From assembly GCA_005883695.1 (NCBI GenBank), contig VBBV01000016.1:1-8027 (forward strand): a stretch of DNA of 8,027 bases, in the 5' to 3' direction. Each line of letters opens with the position of its first letter. The stretch's first letter is position 1. This DNA is from Candidatus Bathyarchaeota archaeon (GTDB lineage Archaea > Thermoproteota > Bathyarchaeia > 40CM-2-53-6). Shown here piece by piece: positions 6,399-8,027 of the stretch. The translations under genes were made by a program, and so were the position numbers. The notes beneath the pieces are model-generated. The model did no database searches. It saw nothing but the letters and a program-made list of their open reading frames with translations, and was not told where the DNA came from.

Positions 6399-8027
6399 TC
6401 AGCTGATCTTCGGGGCTGCAGGCTCGTATCTGCTCCTTCCGAACATGGATCGAAGGTATTTGCCATCATACCCAAGAGGCAAGAGAAGATTTGCGGTTGA
6501 CGAACACAAAAGGTCCACGTAGCGCTCTGAGTCATAGACCGTGTCTGCACTAACAACCTCGGGCGGTAAAGCCGTGCGGGTCCGATCACTTGTTAGAATG
6601 TAGCTGACCTGTTGTCCCGCATGAACCGAACCTCCATGTGCAACAAGATGTCTCGCAGCTATTGCCTGGGGAACCTGGTGAGTGTACTCGTCCGGATTCT
6701 TGCTCAAGTTCCTAACTATCACCAGATTTTCTAGGGGAACAGTGCCGTCTCGCAGAGAGCCCACGAACTTTTCCAGGACCTTGAGAGCGCTGGGAATGAG
6801 AAGTCTGAACTCGCTTGAATCCCGAGCTTTGATGAGGATTTCAAGCATCTCCGTCTGGCACTGTCTAACGATCTCGGGAGTATCATGTCTTCGAAGGTCT
6901 ATTCCGCGAACTTTGAGTGTTCCATCTTCGAAAATACCATAGTACCGGTTTAGCACTCCGATCTTCGAGTCTGTCTTAGAGCTGAGAAGAACAATCCAAC
7001 TGTACACTCCCTCAAAAGATATCGGCAGCCTAAGCTTGTCACGGATAGCCTTGCAGAGGTCTTCGTACTCGCCTCTTGTCGCTTCCTGTTTGCGGAGCCA
7101 GAAAGAATCGACTATTGCATGGACAAGCGTGAAACCACGAGCCTCAGCCAGAGCCGTGGCCTCTCTCAGAATTTTTCTGCTGAAGGCACAGGTCGCAATG
7201 TGAGCATCTATCTTTCCAAAACGAGCATTCTTGAAACCAAGATAACCGAATGAACAGACTAGGATCCATTTGAGCGCAGACTGGCGTTGGTCATAAAGTG
7301 TCTTTGATTCCTCGTCCACCGCAGCTTTCTTTGCAGCCTTGTATCGTGATCTTTTGTCGAGCAGGATTTTCAGGGAGAGAGGGACGATGCCTGCCGATCG
7401 CTCGCAGATGTTGAACTCAAGCTCTGGAACACGGTTCGAGGAATTGGGACAACAGGTACAGTTGACTGTTTCACCGCTGAGATTCTTCTGAGTCATGATT
7501 GTCGGATAGAGACTGGCAAAGTCCAGCTCTCCAACATGATCATGAATCCCGATCTCAGGTTGGTAGATGAATCCCCCGCGATCAGCGGTTACCAGCTCGC
7601 CGCTGTTCTTCAGTTCTTCAGGCTGATTCTTGTTCCATGGAATGAGGACATCTCGCTTGACCGCGTGGTATAGCTGGAGGCTTGTCATGTTGGTGCCGAT
7701 GGTCGCGCGGCTGGCCCTCTGGATCGGCATGATACACGTCCGCGACACTTCGAACAGGCCCTCAAGCCCGCAGTCGGCGCTCACGTAAGCGTTTCTCTGG
7801 TCAACGTGCAAACGGCCCAAAAGACGAGCAGCGGTCTCACGATACAGTATCTTGCCGTAGGAGAAGTAGCTGTGGCCCTGAACCTCATAAACTCGGAGAG
7901 GCGATATGTCTCGGCCGAGGATTAGCTGGTCAAGAATTCCAAGCTCTTGGGATCTGCGAGCAATATATGGGAAGATGAAAGAATCGCCGCCATGGGTCAT
8001 GATCACGTCAGGGTCCTCGACCCTGAA
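6399..8027 (-). CDS. Divergent archaeal family B DNA polymerase (N-terminal part beyond right edge)
   Basis: These are the C-terminal 542 codons of a family B DNA polymerase, whose full length is usually about 750-850. The frame is open to the window edge, and residues before the internal GTG at 8006 (VEDPD) match the Exo II region, so the gene continues outward. Exo II reads THGGDSFIFPYI, where active enzymes have NGDNFD: Asp is replaced by Ile. An Exo III-like YVSAD follows. Motif A is intact, DFASLYPTI (Asp codon 7523-7521). A Cys cluster CTCC plus a later Cys lies between motifs A and B. Motif B is LKWILVCSFGYLG, keeping Lys but not Asn-Ser. Motif C reads HAIVDSFW (Asp codon 7109-7107), lacking the first Asp of YGDTDS. 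KVRGIDLRRHDTP near the thumb is retained. This pattern fits the divergent PolB2-like group as I recall it. It may be a weak or specialised polymerase without proofreading. Confidence 0.9.
   Translation of the reverse strand, partial: FRVEDPDVIMTHGGDSFIFPYIARRSQELGILDQLILGRDISPLRVYEVQGHSYFSYGKILYRETAARLLGRLHVDQRNAYVSADCGLEGLFEVSRTCIMPIQRASRATIGTNMTSLQLYHAVKRDVLIPWNKNQPEELKNSGELVTADRGGFIYQPEIGIHDHVGELDFASLYPTIMTQKNLSGETVNCTCCPNSSNRVPELEFNICERSAGIVPLSLKILLDKRSRYKAAKKAAVDEESKTLYDQRQSALKWILVCSFGYLGFKNARFGKIDAHIATCAFSRKILREATALAEARGFTLVHAIVDSFWLRKQEATRGEYEDLCKAIRDKLRLPISFEGVYSWIVLLSSKTDSKIGVLNRYYGIFEDGTLKVRGIDLRRHDTPEIVRQCQTEMLEILIKARDSSEFRLLIPSALKVLEKFVGSLRDGTVPLENLVIVRNLSKNPDEYTHQVPQAIAARHLVAHGGSVHAGQQVSYILTSDRTRTALPPEVVSADTVYDSERYVDLLCSSTANLLLPLGYDGKYLRSMFGRSRYEPAAPKIS

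Overview
The window is archaeal. The main evidence is an archaeal RadA recombinase, an archaeal-type family B DNA polymerase, and a tRNA-Ala gene whose three arms are interrupted by small insertions of the kind removed by the archaeal bulge-helix-bulge (BHB) splicing endonuclease. A TATA-like box sits about 31 bases upstream of that tRNA. The noncanonical tRNA introns and mid-range base composition point towards the Thermoproteota (TACK) side of the archaea, such as Bathyarchaeia-like lineages. That placement is inference; no rRNA or phylogeny is available here.

Layout. Positions 1-1439 (minus) hold an aldehyde dehydrogenase of the succinate-semialdehyde dehydrogenase type whose last codons lie beyond the left edge. 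Positions 1440-1803 have no intact gene: three consecutive small hairpins (1512-1590) are followed by a block of degenerate 15-base repeats (1591-1736) that, read on the minus strand, resembles a decayed pentapeptide-repeat gene. The split tRNA-Ala(GGC) follows at 1804-1945 (minus). Next is an ornithine cyclodeaminase/mu-crystallin family dehydrogenase at 2120-3070 (minus). After a 262-base divergent gap, an unrecognised 227-codon gene reads rightwards (3333-4016).

The right half is about DNA repair and replication. radA (4128-5099) is followed after 21 bases by a gene for a RadA/RadB-like protein with an N-terminal zinc ribbon and a wrecked ATPase site (5121-6131). The pair looks like one transcription unit, so the second protein may be a non-catalytic partner of RadA. 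A T-tract at 6361-6367 may end that transcript. Convergent to it is a divergent family B polymerase (6399-8027, minus), whose N-terminal part lies beyond the right edge. It keeps the motif A aspartate and one motif C aspartate but lacks other canonical residues.

The strongest candidates for something under-described are the radA-linked catalytically degenerate paralog and the tRNA-Ala with three insertions. The gaps 1946-2119, 3071-3332, 4017-4127 and 6132-6398 contain nothing else I can support.
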